Assembly (NCBI GenBank): GCA_903954205.1
Contig: CAJBMR010000208.1
Coordinates: 1-8,166, forward strand
Direction: 5' to 3'
Length of the DNA stretch: 8,166 nucleotides
Source of the DNA: an uncultured bacterium
GTDB lineage: Bacteria; Actinomycetota; Actinomycetes; S36-B12
Position 1 is the stretch's first letter. Each line of letters begins with the position of its first letter. A model generated the notes under the pieces. That model saw nothing but the letters and a program-made list of their open reading frames with translations. It had not been told where the DNA came from and made no database searches. Below, piece after piece: positions 1 to 6,538 of this stretch. Position numbers and translations under genes: made by a program.

Positions 1-494
1 CCGATCTCAACGTGTGGTTCCCCGCCGACTATTACGCGGAGTTCGACGCCGTCTTCGGCGGCCGGCCCGTGGCGGATCCCACCATCTACGTCTGCGCTCC
101 CGATGACCCGCGCATGCGTCCCGACGACGACCACGAGTCGTGGTTCGTGCTCGTCAATGCGCCTCGCCAGGGGCCGGTGGACTGGGATTCCCTGCGCGAG
201 TCCTACGCCGACCATGTGCTCGAGGTGATGGCACGGCGCGGCTTCGACGTACGCGATCGACTGCTCTGGCGCGAGATCCGCACACCGGCCGACCTCGAGC
301 GCGATGTGCGCGCACCCGGTGGCTCGATCTACGGCACGAGCAGCAACGGCACGCGTGCAGCCTTCCTGCGACCCGCCAACATCTCCCCCGTGCCCGGGCT
401 CTACCTCGTCGGGGGCTCATCGCATCCGGGTGGCGGCCTGCCTCTCGTGGGCATCAGCGCAGAGATCGTCGCTGAGGCGATCGGCCGGGCCTAG
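1..494 (+). CDS. CrtI/CrtD/CrtP-family FAD-dependent carotenoid desaturase or oxidase, 3' part only
   Basis: The reading frame is open from base 3, the first complete codon (Asp-Leu-Asn before the first GTG at 12), to TAG at 492-494, so the gene starts upstream of the window. The visible 163 residues match the C-terminal end of the phytoene desaturase superfamily: a Pro-Gly-Leu-Tyr-Leu-Val-Gly-Gly stretch, then SSHPGGGLPLV and a final helix. In this family that block contacts the FAD and closes the dinucleotide-binding fold. The GGSSHPGGG form, with YGTSSNGTRAAFLRP shortly before it, looks closer to CrtD desaturases or CrtP/CrtNc oxidases than to the CrtI encoded at 1743-3257, which has GSGTQPGVGVP at the same place. 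It is therefore a second, divergent family member, probably acting on a carotenoid later in the pathway. Substrate and reaction cannot be told from this fragment. Confidence 0.85.
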   Translation, partial: DLNVWFPADYYAEFDAVFGGRPVADPTIYVCAPDDPRMRPDDDHESWFVLVNAPRQGPVDWDSLRESYADHVLEVMARRGFDVRDRLLWREIRTPADLERDVRAPGGSIYGTSSNGTRAAFLRPANISPVPGLYLVGGSSHPGGGLPLVGISAEIVAEAIGRA

Positions 495-534
495 CGCGTG
501 CTAGTTCCATTCCACCACCACCACCTCCACCGCG

Positions 535-595
535 CCGAGTGGTCAGTTGTTGAGTCGCCCCTAGAGGGGGTTCGACTCAACAAGTGACCGCTCGG
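535..595. repeat. Long imperfect palindrome (hairpin) between the desaturase paralogue and crtE
   Basis: Bases 535-557 and 573-595 are inverted copies matching at 21 of 23 positions. The core 11-base arm TTGTTGAGTCG (547-557) pairs perfectly with 573-583. GGTCA (541-545) pairs with 585-589, and CCGAG (535-539) with 591-595. The two exceptions are T540/G590, which would be a G-U pair in RNA, and G546/G584. Inside, CCCC (558-561) can pair with GGGG (567-570), leaving a TAGAG loop and a 2-base bulge. It lies 40 bases after the upstream stop and 84 bases before the crtE start. No T-run follows on either side, so it is not a canonical intrinsic terminator. It could be a U-less bidirectional terminator, a dispersed palindromic repeat or a binding site for a dimeric regulator. 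The rest of 495-678 shows only a short CCA-rich tract (511-529) and the crtE promoter. Confidence 0.8.
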
Positions 596-666
596 CGGTG
601 AGGGGGCGGGTGGGCCGCCGATGACGGCCAATTCCTCCGCGGCATGCCGGGTGCGCGCGCTGCCCC

Positions 667-672
667 TAGGCT
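667..672 (+). promoter_or_regulatory. Probable -10 box of a leaderless crtE promoter
   Basis: TAGGCT fits the actinobacterial TANNNT -10 consensus and is followed by exactly 6 bases before the GTG at 679. Transcription starting about 7 bases after the box would begin at or next to that GTG, giving a leaderless mRNA. No Shine-Dalgarno sequence precedes the GTG, which agrees with this. I see no clear -35 hexamer; the region where it would lie (about 644-650) is GC-rich. Confidence 0.6.
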
Positions 673-678
673 CATGGG

Positions 679-1743
679 GTGACCTCACCGCTGGATGTCG
701 ACGACCTGCGCCCCCGGGTGCAAAAGGCCGTCGACGACTTCATCGCGGCGCAGCGCTACATCCTCGACGGCGTCAGCGATGATCTCGACCCTCTGGTGGA
801 GGCCGTCAGCGACCTGCTCAGCGGGGGCAAGCGCCTGCGTCCCGCCTTCTGCTGGTGGGGTTACCGCGGCGCCGGCGGTGCCGACACCGAGGAGGCCCTG
901 CGCGCAGCCGCGTCCCTGGAGTTCCTCCAGGCGTGCGCCCTCATCCACGACGACGTCATGGATGGCTCTGACACCCGGCGCGGTATGCCCTCGGCCCACC
1001 ATCGCTTCGCCATGCTGCACCGCGGATCCGAGTGGCTGGGATCACCCGAGGCCTTCGGCGTGGGTGCGGCGATCCTGCTCGGCGACCTGTGCCTGTCCTG
1101 GGCCGACGAACTGCTGCTCACCAGTGGTGTCCCCGCCGAGCATCTCAATGCCGCCAAGCGCGTGTACGACGAGATGCGCACGGAGCTCATGGCCGGTCAA
1201 TACCTCGATCTGCTCGAGCAGGCACGCGGCGGTGGTTCTGTCGAACGCGCGATGCGCGTCGTGCGCTTCAAGTCGGCGAAGTACACCATCGAGCGTCCAC
1301 TGCACATGGGCGCCGCACTCGCCGGTGCCGACGCTGCAGTGAGGGATGCCTACTCCGGATACGGCCTGCCGCTCGGTGAGGCGTTCCAGCTCCGCGACGA
1401 CGTCCTCGGTGTCTTCGGCGATCCCTCCGAGACGGGCAAGCCGGCCGGTGACGACCTCCGCGAGGGCAAGCGCACCGTCCTCATCGCCACCGCGATGGAT
1501 CGCGCCACCCCCGCCCAGGCTGCGCAGATCAGGCGCCACCTCGGCGATCCCGGACTCGATGTCACCGGTGTCACGCTCCTGCGCGAGGTCATCTCCGAGA
1601 CGGGGGCGCTCGATCACGCCGAGCAGCTCATCACCTCGCTCACCGATCAGGCACTCGCCTCACTTGACTCCGTTGACCTCCAGCCTCCCGCGCGCGAAGT
1701 CCTGACGGGCCTCGCCTACGCCGCTACTAGAAGGAGCGTCTGA
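679..1743 (+). CDS. crtE: Geranylgeranyl diphosphate synthase (trans-polyprenyl synthetase, IdsA/CrtE type)
   Basis: This 354-residue protein belongs to the all-trans polyprenyl diphosphate synthases, which condense isopentenyl diphosphate with allylic diphosphates; GGPP is the expected product for the phytoene synthase at 4860-5774. Visible motifs are GGKRLRP (residues 49-55, diphosphate binding), the first Asp-rich motif DDVMD (91-95) within LIHDDVMDGSDTRRG, and the second, DDVLG (240-244), within QLRDDVLGVFGDPSETGK. The KPAGDDLREGKRT segment (254-266) is typical of the family. Length is normal. The GTG at 679 was chosen because a TAGGCT box sits 6 bases upstream and no ribosome-binding site is present, implying a leaderless message. 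The stop overlaps the crtI start by one base (TGATG). Its position before an mptA-like gene and a pknL-like gene matches the idsA locus of mycobacteria and corynebacteria, so idsA is an equally fitting name. Chain length cannot be read with certainty from sequence alone. Confidence 0.93.
   Translation: MTSPLDVDDLRPRVQKAVDDFIAAQRYILDGVSDDLDPLVEAVSDLLSGGKRLRPAFCWWGYRGAGGADTEEALRAAASLEFLQACALIHDDVMDGSDTRRGMPSAHHRFAMLHRGSEWLGSPEAFGVGAAILLGDLCLSWADELLLTSGVPAEHLNAAKRVYDEMRTELMAGQYLDLLEQARGGGSVERAMRVVRFKSAKYTIERPLHMGAALAGADAAVRDAYSGYGLPLGEAFQLRDDVLGVFGDPSETGKPAGDDLREGKRTVLIATAMDRATPAQAAQIRRHLGDPGLDVTGVTLLREVISETGALDHAEQLITSLTDQALASLDSVDLQPPAREVLTGLAYAATRRSV
1729..1736 (+). promoter_or_regulatory. 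Strong Shine-Dalgarno site of crtI
   Basis: AGAAGGAG lies inside the last codons of crtE, 6 bases before the crtI ATG at 1743. It fixes that start and, with the TGATG overlap, indicates coupled translation of crtE and crtI. It is the strongest ribosome-binding site in the window. Confidence 0.85.
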
Positions 1744-3257
1744 TGCCCCGCACCGTGACAGGGCCCACCGATCGCGTCATCGTCGTCGGCGCAGGCCTCG
1801 GCGGGCTCTCCGCGGCGATGCGTCTTGCCGGCGCAGGGCGCGAAGTCACCGTGCTGGAGCGCGAAGACGTCCCCGGCGGTCGCGCGGGCCGCATCGAACT
1901 CGACTCCGCCTCGGGCACCTTCCACATCGACACCGGTCCCACCGTGCTCACGATGCCCGACCTCATCGCCGACGCCTTCGACAGCATCGGCGAGGACATG
2001 GCCGACTGGCTCGAGCTCACGCCCGTCGCGCCGCTCTACCGCGCGTTCTATCCCGATGGCTCCAAGCTCGACGTGCACGCCAATGTCGACGAGATGGCCG
2101 AGGAGATCCGCAACGTCATCGGGCCGGAGGAGGCCGCGGGCTATCGCCGCTACGTCGACTTCGTCTCCCAGCTCTACCGCTACGAGATGACCGACTTCAT
2201 CGATCGCAACATCGACTCCCCCTTCGATCTGCTCACGCCCAACCTCGCGCGCCTCGTCGCGATCGGCGGCTTCCGCAAGCTCGCACCGCGCGTGCGCGAA
2301 TTCCTGCGCGACCCTCGCACCGAGCGCGTCTTCTCCTTCCAGGCGATGTACGCCGGGCTCTCCCCCTACGACGCGCTGGCGATCTACGCCGTCATCGCCT
2401 ACATGGACTCCGTGGCCGGCGTCTACTTCCCCAAGGGCGGCATGCACGCCGTGCCTCAGGCGATGGCAGCCGCGGCGGAGAAGCACGGGGTGCAGTTCCG
2501 CTACGGCACCGAGGTCACTCGCGTCGAGACGCGCGGCCAGCGCGCCGTCGCCGTGCACACCGCAGACGGCGAGCGCCTCGAGGCCGACGTCATCGTGCTC
2601 AATCCCGACCTCCCCGTGGCCTACCGCGATCTCCTCGGTCGCTCGCCGTGGAGCATCCGCCGACTCGACTACTCACCGTCCTGCTTCCTGCTCCTCGCTG
2701 GATCGTCCGCGTCGTACTCCCAGATCGCGCACCACAACATCCACTTCGGCAAGTCCTGGAAGGGTGTCTTCCGCGAGCTCATCGACGAGAAGCGACTCAT
2801 GAGCGACCCCAGCCTGCTCGTTACCAATCCCTCGCACTCCGATCCGAGCCTTGCCCCCGATGGCAAGGAGATCTACTACGTGCTCTTCCCCACACCCAAT
2901 CTGGATGCACCGATCGACTGGCGCACCGAGGGCCCGCGCTATCGCGACGAGGTCGTGCGCGTGCTCGAGGAGCGCGGCTACCGCGGCTTCGGCGACGCCA
3001 TCGAGGTCGAGGCGACCACGACTCCGCTGGACTGGGAGCAGCGCGGCATGGAACGCGGGGCGCCGTTCGCCGCCTCGCACTCCTTCCTGCAGACCGGGCC
3101 CTTCCGCCCGCGCAACATCTGGGGCGAGAACGTCGTCTTCACCGGATCGGGCACGCAGCCCGGAGTGGGTGTGCCCATGGTCCTCGTCTCGGGCCGGCTC
3201 GCCGCCGAGCGCGTCCTGGGCAAGGACCCGCTCTATCGCTCCCGCGCCCTGCGCTGA
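1743..3257 (+). CDS. crtI: Phytoene desaturase (CrtI)
   Basis: This 504-residue FAD-dependent desaturase is expected to convert phytoene to lycopene at the membrane. The N-terminus carries the Rossmann dinucleotide-binding motif VIVVGAGLGG (GxGxxG at residues 16-21), with the usual acidic residue Glu39 ending the second strand, then PGGRAGR (44-50) as in CrtI proteins. The C-terminus has the family signature GSGTQPGVGVPMVLVSGR (468-485), the second FAD-contacting block. The middle also fits CrtI, for example the YFPKGGMHAVPQAM segment before the substrate region. Length is typical (about 490-520). The ATG at 1743 has an ideal AGAAGGAG site and overlaps the crtE stop by one base. The number of desaturation steps is inferred from the presence of lycopene cyclase genes, not from the sequence. 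Confidence 0.95.
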   Translation: MPRTVTGPTDRVIVVGAGLGGLSAAMRLAGAGREVTVLEREDVPGGRAGRIELDSASGTFHIDTGPTVLTMPDLIADAFDSIGEDMADWLELTPVAPLYRAFYPDGSKLDVHANVDEMAEEIRNVIGPEEAAGYRRYVDFVSQLYRYEMTDFIDRNIDSPFDLLTPNLARLVAIGGFRKLAPRVREFLRDPRTERVFSFQAMYAGLSPYDALAIYAVIAYMDSVAGVYFPKGGMHAVPQAMAAAAEKHGVQFRYGTEVTRVETRGQRAVAVHTADGERLEADVIVLNPDLPVAYRDLLGRSPWSIRRLDYSPSCFLLLAGSSASYSQIAHHNIHFGKSWKGVFRELIDEKRLMSDPSLLVTNPSHSDPSLAPDGKEIYYVLFPTPNLDAPIDWRTEGPRYRDEVVRVLEERGYRGFGDAIEVEATTTPLDWEQRGMERGAPFAASHSFLQTGPFRPRNIWGENVVFTGSGTQPGVGVPMVLVSGRLAAERVLGKDPLYRSRALR

Positions 3258-3280
3258 CACCACCTCACCTGGCTGACGCC

Positions 3281-3286
3281 TACGCT
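3281..3286 (+). promoter_or_regulatory. Probable -10 box of a leaderless promoter for the mannosyltransferase-crtB pair
   Basis: TACGCT matches TANNNT and stands 6 bases before the GTG at 3293, the same spacing as at crtE. A CTGACA that resembles a -35 box (3254-3259) overlaps the end of crtI, but the 21-base gap to the -10 is longer than usual, so its role is doubtful. No Shine-Dalgarno sequence precedes the GTG. If active, this promoter would let mptA-crtB be expressed apart from crtE-crtI. Confidence 0.5.
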
Positions 3287-3292
3287 GGCGTC

Positions 3293-4867
3293 GTGACCAC
3301 CTGGGATGTGCGCCTCCTCGCGCGCTATGCCCTTCCCGGGTTCGTCGGCTCACTCATCCTCGCGGTCGGAGCTCTCGGCGTCGGCTGGCTGCCCCTGAGC
3401 GGCGGGCTCATCGACATCATCGGCGTTGATGCACTGCGTGGCACGACCGCGGGGCTGCTCCTCTCGCGCGCCTTCGTCTTCGTCGGGGTTGCCCTGCTCC
3501 TCCAGGCCTGGCTCATCCTGGGCCACGACCTGCTCGCAGACGCCGACGATCCGCACAGCCTTCGCGGCGTCCAACCGCGTGTCCTCGTCGCGGTGCTCAT
3601 CGCGTGGGTAGCACCGCTCGTGCTTGCTCCGCCACTCTTCAGCCGCGACGTCTACTCCTACTTCGCCCAGGGCCGTGTCGTGGCGTCCGGCCAGGATCCC
3701 TACGAGACCGGAGTTGCGGTCATCGACGGGTGGTTCGAGGACGGCGTCGACCCGATGTGGGCGGAGACACCGACTCCCTACGGCCCCGTTTGGCTGCTCT
3801 TCGCGCGCGGGGTCGCCAGCTTCGCACCGGAGCAGCCGGCGCTTGCCGCCCTGCTCTTCCGGCTCTCCGCACTCGCCGGGCTCGCTCTGCTTGTCATCTA
3901 TCTCCCTCGTCTTGCCGTCGCCCACGGCATCGATCCGGCACCCGCCCTGTGGCTCGGCGTACTCAATCCGCTCGTCGTGATGCACGTCGTGTCGGGCGCG
4001 CACAACGACGCGCTCATGATCGGCCTTATCGTCATGGGCTTCGCACTGGCGAGTGAGCGGCGCGGCCCGACAGGGGCGATCCTCGGGGTGATCGCGATCG
4101 CGCTTGCCGCCGCCATCAAGCCCATCGCGCTCCTCGCACTTCCCTTCGTCGGCCTGATCTGGGCCGGCCTCACCTCGGGATGGGGCGCGCGCATCCGCGC
4201 CTGGTTCCTCACCCTCGTCATCACCATCGCCGTCTTCGCCGTGGCGAGCGTCCTGGCGGGAGTCGGGCCCGGGTGGATCGCTGCCCTGGGCACCCCCGGC
4301 GAAGTGCGGACCTGGCTCTCCCCCGCGACCGCCATCGGCATGCTCATGGGGATGGCCACCACCGCCACGGGCATCACCATCGACGACGCCCTCGTCGTCA
4401 CGATCACGCGGACCCTCGGCACCATCGCGGCACTCGTCATCGTGGCGTGGCTGATCCTGCGCCCCGAGGGGCGCAGCCCCGTGCGCGGCGCTGCACTGGC
4501 CTTCCTCACCGTCGTCCTGCTCGGGCCCGTCATCCAGCCGTGGTACCTGCTCTGGTTCCTTCCGCTCTTCGCCGCGACGGGACTGGGGCCGACGCAATTG
4601 CGGATCGCCATCCTCGCGATCGCGGGCTTCTCCGTGCACGGCATGGCCGAATCCAGCTCGACGTCGGACAACCTCTTCGAATTCAGCGATGGACTCGCCA
4701 TCGTCGCGGCCTTCGTCGTCGTAGGCCTCGTACTCCTCGTCAGTCCCCGTGAGCGCCGACTCGTCCTGGGTGGTCCATTGGGCCACGGCATGCTTCCTGC
4801 AGACCCCGAAGCACAGGCCCGTGCCTCGGCATCCGTCTTCCGTGGCAGGATCGCCCCCCGTGAATGA
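3293..4867 (+). CDS. mptA: MptA/MptB-family polyprenyl-phosphomannose-dependent alpha-1,6-mannosyltransferase (GT-C fold)
   Basis: This 524-residue polytopic membrane protein has about a dozen hydrophobic segments and no soluble domain. The first large extracytoplasmic loop begins with LFSRDVYSYFAQG (115-127); its SRDVYSY core with Asp119 is typical of MptA/MptB and related GT-C enzymes, where this acidic residue is thought to be catalytic. Other family-like blocks are PYGPVW (162-167), SGAHNDALMIG (234-244) and IQPWYLLWFLPL (414-425). Known members extend or start the alpha-1,6-mannan backbone of lipomannan with polyprenyl-phosphate mannose as donor; M. tuberculosis MptA has nearly the same length. 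The frame is open further upstream into crtI, but the GTG at 3293 is preferred because it follows the crtI stop and a TACGCT box. Its 3' end overlaps crtB by 8 bases. The lipomannan role is inferred from family and synteny with idsA and pknL; mannosylation of another lipid, even a carotenoid, is possible given its neighbours. MptB rather than MptA cannot be excluded. Confidence 0.82.
   Translation: MTTWDVRLLARYALPGFVGSLILAVGALGVGWLPLSGGLIDIIGVDALRGTTAGLLLSRAFVFVGVALLLQAWLILGHDLLADADDPHSLRGVQPRVLVAVLIAWVAPLVLAPPLFSRDVYSYFAQGRVVASGQDPYETGVAVIDGWFEDGVDPMWAETPTPYGPVWLLFARGVASFAPEQPALAALLFRLSALAGLALLVIYLPRLAVAHGIDPAPALWLGVLNPLVVMHVVSGAHNDALMIGLIVMGFALASERRGPTGAILGVIAIALAAAIKPIALLALPFVGLIWAGLTSGWGARIRAWFLTLVITIAVFAVASVLAGVGPGWIAALGTPGEVRTWLSPATAIGMLMGMATTATGITIDDALVVTITRTLGTIAALVIVAWLILRPEGRSPVRGAALAFLTVVLLGPVIQPWYLLWFLPLFAATGLGPTQLRIAILAIAGFSVHGMAESSSTSDNLFEFSDGLAIVAAFVVVGLVLLVSPRERRLVLGGPLGHGMLPADPEAQARASASVFRGRIAPRE
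4844..4850 (+). promoter_or_regulatory. Shine-Dalgarno site deciding the crtB start
   Basis: GGCAGGA, in the last codons of the mannosyltransferase gene, lies 9 bases before the GTG at 4860. It supports that start over the in-frame GTG at 4749, which would add 37 non-conserved residues and lie deep inside the upstream gene. Confidence 0.65.
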
Positions 4868-5774
4868 GTGGGATGCGGCCGGGATCGTCGATCCTTCGCT
4901 GCGCGCGTCCTACGAGCGGTGCAAGCGACTCAATGCCGAGCACGGCAAGACCTACTACCTCGCCACGCTCCTGCTCCCGCCGCACAAGCGTCCCTACGTC
5001 CACGCGCTCTATGGATTCGCTCGCTACGCCGACGAGATCGTCGACGACCTGTCCTCGACCCTCACCGACGCCGAAAAGGCCGACTGGCTCGGGCGCTGGG
5101 GCGACGAGATCCTCGCGGACATCCGCCGCGGCCGCTCACGCGATCCCGTCGGACGTGCTCTCGTGGACACGGTGCGGACCTGGGAGATCCCCGTCGAGCA
5201 CTTCGAGGCCTTCCTGCACTCCATGCGCATGGATCTCACCGTCACCGACTATGCGACGTACGACGATCTTTTCGAGTACGTCTACGGCAGTGCGGCGGTC
5301 ATCGGCCTGCAGATGGTGCCGATCCTCGAACCGAGCGCACCCGAGGCCTATGCGCGCGCCCAGGATCTGGGCGTGGCATTCCAACTCGCCAACTTCATCC
5401 GCGACGTCGGCGAGGACCTGCATCGCGGGCGCGTCTACCTCCCCCTCGACGAACTCGCTCAGCACGGCGTGACACGCGAGGTCCTCGAACGCCGCGTGGC
5501 CACTCCCGCTGTCAAGGCCGCGCTGGCCGCACAGGTCGCTCGCGTGCGCGCACTCGAGGAGAGCTCGCGGCCGGGGATCGCCATGCTCTCCCCCGACTCG
5601 CAGCCGTGCATCGAGGCCGCCCGCGTCCTCTACTGCGGGATCGTCGACGAGGTCGAGCACATCGACTACGAGGTCTTCGACAAGCGAGCGACAGTGCCTC
5701 TACGCCGTCGGCTCGCGGTCGCCGGGCCCGCCTGGGTCCGCGCCCGCCGCGCTCGTCGACGCAGTGCCGCCTGA
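4860..5774 (+). CDS. crtB: Phytoene synthase (CrtB)
   Basis: This 304-residue protein belongs to the squalene/phytoene synthase family and is expected to join two GGPP molecules head to head to give phytoene, the committed step of C40 carotenoid synthesis. Both Asp-rich, magnesium-binding motifs are present: DEIVD (residues 58-62) within YGFARYADEIVDD, and DVGED (182-186) within LANFIRDVGEDLHRGRVYLP. The segment SMRMDL (121-126) and the VYGSAAVIGL block (141-150) also fit. Starting at GTG 4860 gives the family's usual length and a Shine-Dalgarno site; the reading frame extends upstream to 4749 but without similarity to the family. The first 8 bases overlap the end of the mannosyltransferase gene, so translation is probably coupled. 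The last 75 bases overlap, on the opposite strand, the 3' end of the cyclase subunit gene at 5700-6176. Confidence 0.94.
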   Translation: MNEWDAAGIVDPSLRASYERCKRLNAEHGKTYYLATLLLPPHKRPYVHALYGFARYADEIVDDLSSTLTDAEKADWLGRWGDEILADIRRGRSRDPVGRALVDTVRTWEIPVEHFEAFLHSMRMDLTVTDYATYDDLFEYVYGSAAVIGLQMVPILEPSAPEAYARAQDLGVAFQLANFIRDVGEDLHRGRVYLPLDELAQHGVTREVLERRVATPAVKAALAAQVARVRALEESSRPGIAMLSPDSQPCIEAARVLYCGIVDEVEHIDYEVFDKRATVPLRRRLAVAGPAWVRARRARRRSAA

Positions 5775-6176
5775 CGAGCCGCTGCTCCGCCGCCGCGCAG
5801 CCCAGGTCCGCCAGATGGGCGGGCCGGACATCGGCTCGCGTTGCACACCACGGCGGCCCCAGTAGACCCACAGCGCCATCGCCAGCAGGCAGAGCGCGAA
5901 GCCCATGAGCAGATCCTCGAAGGGCTGGTAGACGATGCGGCCGCTCCCGATGAAAGGCGGCGGCCCTGCGTCAGGCTGATAGCCCACGATCATGGAATCG
6001 GAGTAGCGGAAGACCTGGAGCCGCGTCAGCACGCCGTTGGTGAGGAGCTGGAAGAAGACGACGATGGCGTAGGCCACCCAGAATCCGCGACGCGTGACCA
6101 GGCGCGTGCGCAGGATGAGGACGTCGGTGACGATCGCCACGATGACGACGGCGATGCCGATCTGGGTGTAGGTCAT
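5700..6176 (-). CDS. crtYd: Lycopene cyclase subunit, CrtYd/CrtYf type
   Basis: A small membrane protein of 158 residues with three hydrophobic segments (about 5-23, 33-48 and 87-106). The lycopene cyclase domain signature NGVLTRLQVFRYSDSMIVG (47-65), then QPFEDLLMGFALCLL (84-98) ending in WVYWGRRG (103-110), identifies it as the second half of the heterodimeric bacterial cyclase. It acts with the product of the gene just upstream to close rings on lycopene. Whether the rings are beta or epsilon, and C40 or C50, cannot be told; crtYf would be the name in a C50 pathway. The ATG overlaps the upstream stop as ATGA, after a weak GGTGA. The family usually ends near residue 110-120; here a Ser/Gly/Arg-rich, poorly conserved tail continues to TAG at 5702-5700, and its last 24 residues are read from the strand opposite crtB. 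Confidence 0.88.
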   Translation of the reverse strand: MTYTQIGIAVVIVAIVTDVLILRTRLVTRRGFWVAYAIVVFFQLLTNGVLTRLQVFRYSDSMIVGYQPDAGPPPFIGSGRIVYQPFEDLLMGFALCLLAMALWVYWGRRGVQREPMSGPPIWRTWAARRRSSGSSGGTASTSAAGADPGGPGDREPTA

Positions 6177-6538
6177 CGCGCGTCACCGCCCTGCACCTCG
6201 GTCGGGGCCTCGTCTCCGAGAGGCCAGCCCTTCACAGAGCGCACGGCCTCGAGGCTGAGGATGGAGGCGAGGGGGACGACCACGAAGAAGATGAGCTCCT
6301 CGACAGGGATGACACCGAAGAGCTCCACACCGACGGTGCGGTCGGGGTCGAAGCTCCAGTGCCCGGTCGCGATCGCCCAGACATCCCAGATGACGAAGAG
6401 CGTGAAGGGAATCGCAAGGGCCAGCAGTAGTCGCTTCCATCGGCGCAGGACACGTGTGCGCAGGGCGATCTCGAGCCATGCGGAGCCAAGGAAGATAAAG
6501 AGCAGCACGCCGAGGTAGGTGAGGCGCTCTAGCTCCAT
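6173..6538 (-). CDS. crtYc: Lycopene cyclase subunit, CrtYc/CrtYe type
   Basis: This 121-residue membrane protein has three hydrophobic segments (about 7-26, 36-55 and 82-97). The family motif is clear: WDVWAIATGHWSFDPDRTVG (51-70), followed by LFGVIPVEELIFFVVVP (73-89). The PxEE pair sits at the start of the third helix, where acidic residues are essential in characterised lycopene cyclases. It should form the cyclase together with the downstream CrtYd/CrtYf-type protein. The ATG at 6538-6536 shares its A with the stop of the upstream PPOX gene (TGATG) and has no clear Shine-Dalgarno sequence, so translation probably depends on coupling. The frame continues upstream, but those residues lie within the PPOX gene and lack similarity. 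The stop overlaps the next start by 4 bases. The name crtYe would apply if a lycopene elongase is also present, which this window does not show. Confidence 0.9.
   Translation of the reverse strand: MELERLTYLGVLLFIFLGSAWLEIALRTRVLRRWKRLLLALAIPFTLFVIWDVWAIATGHWSFDPDRTVGVELFGVIPVEELIFFVVVPLASILSLEAVRSVKGWPLGDEAPTEVQGGDAR

Noticed and set aside
511..529. CCA-rich tract after the first stop codon
   Set aside because: It is a short simple-sequence stretch of about four tandem units, too short to call a repeat element or a CRISPR.
1716..2558. 280-codon open frame on the minus strand opposite crtI
   Set aside because: It is an antisense shadow of crtI rich in Asp, Gly, His and Val, with no recognisable domain.
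2648..3292. In-frame upstream extension of the mannosyltransferase frame into crtI
   Set aside because: The extension lies wholly within crtI or the short gap after it and is Arg/Pro-rich. The hydrophobic family-like protein begins only after GTG 3293.
3350..4786. 478-codon open frame on the minus strand opposite the mannosyltransferase
   Set aside because: Its translation is low-complexity and rich in Asp, Glu, Gly and Arg, typical of the antisense of a GC3-biased membrane-protein gene. The plus strand encodes a recognisable GT-C protein.
4749..4859. Upstream GTG start for crtB adding 37 residues
   Set aside because: The extra residues do not resemble phytoene synthases and lie within the mannosyltransferase gene. 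GTG 4860 has a better placed ribosome-binding site.
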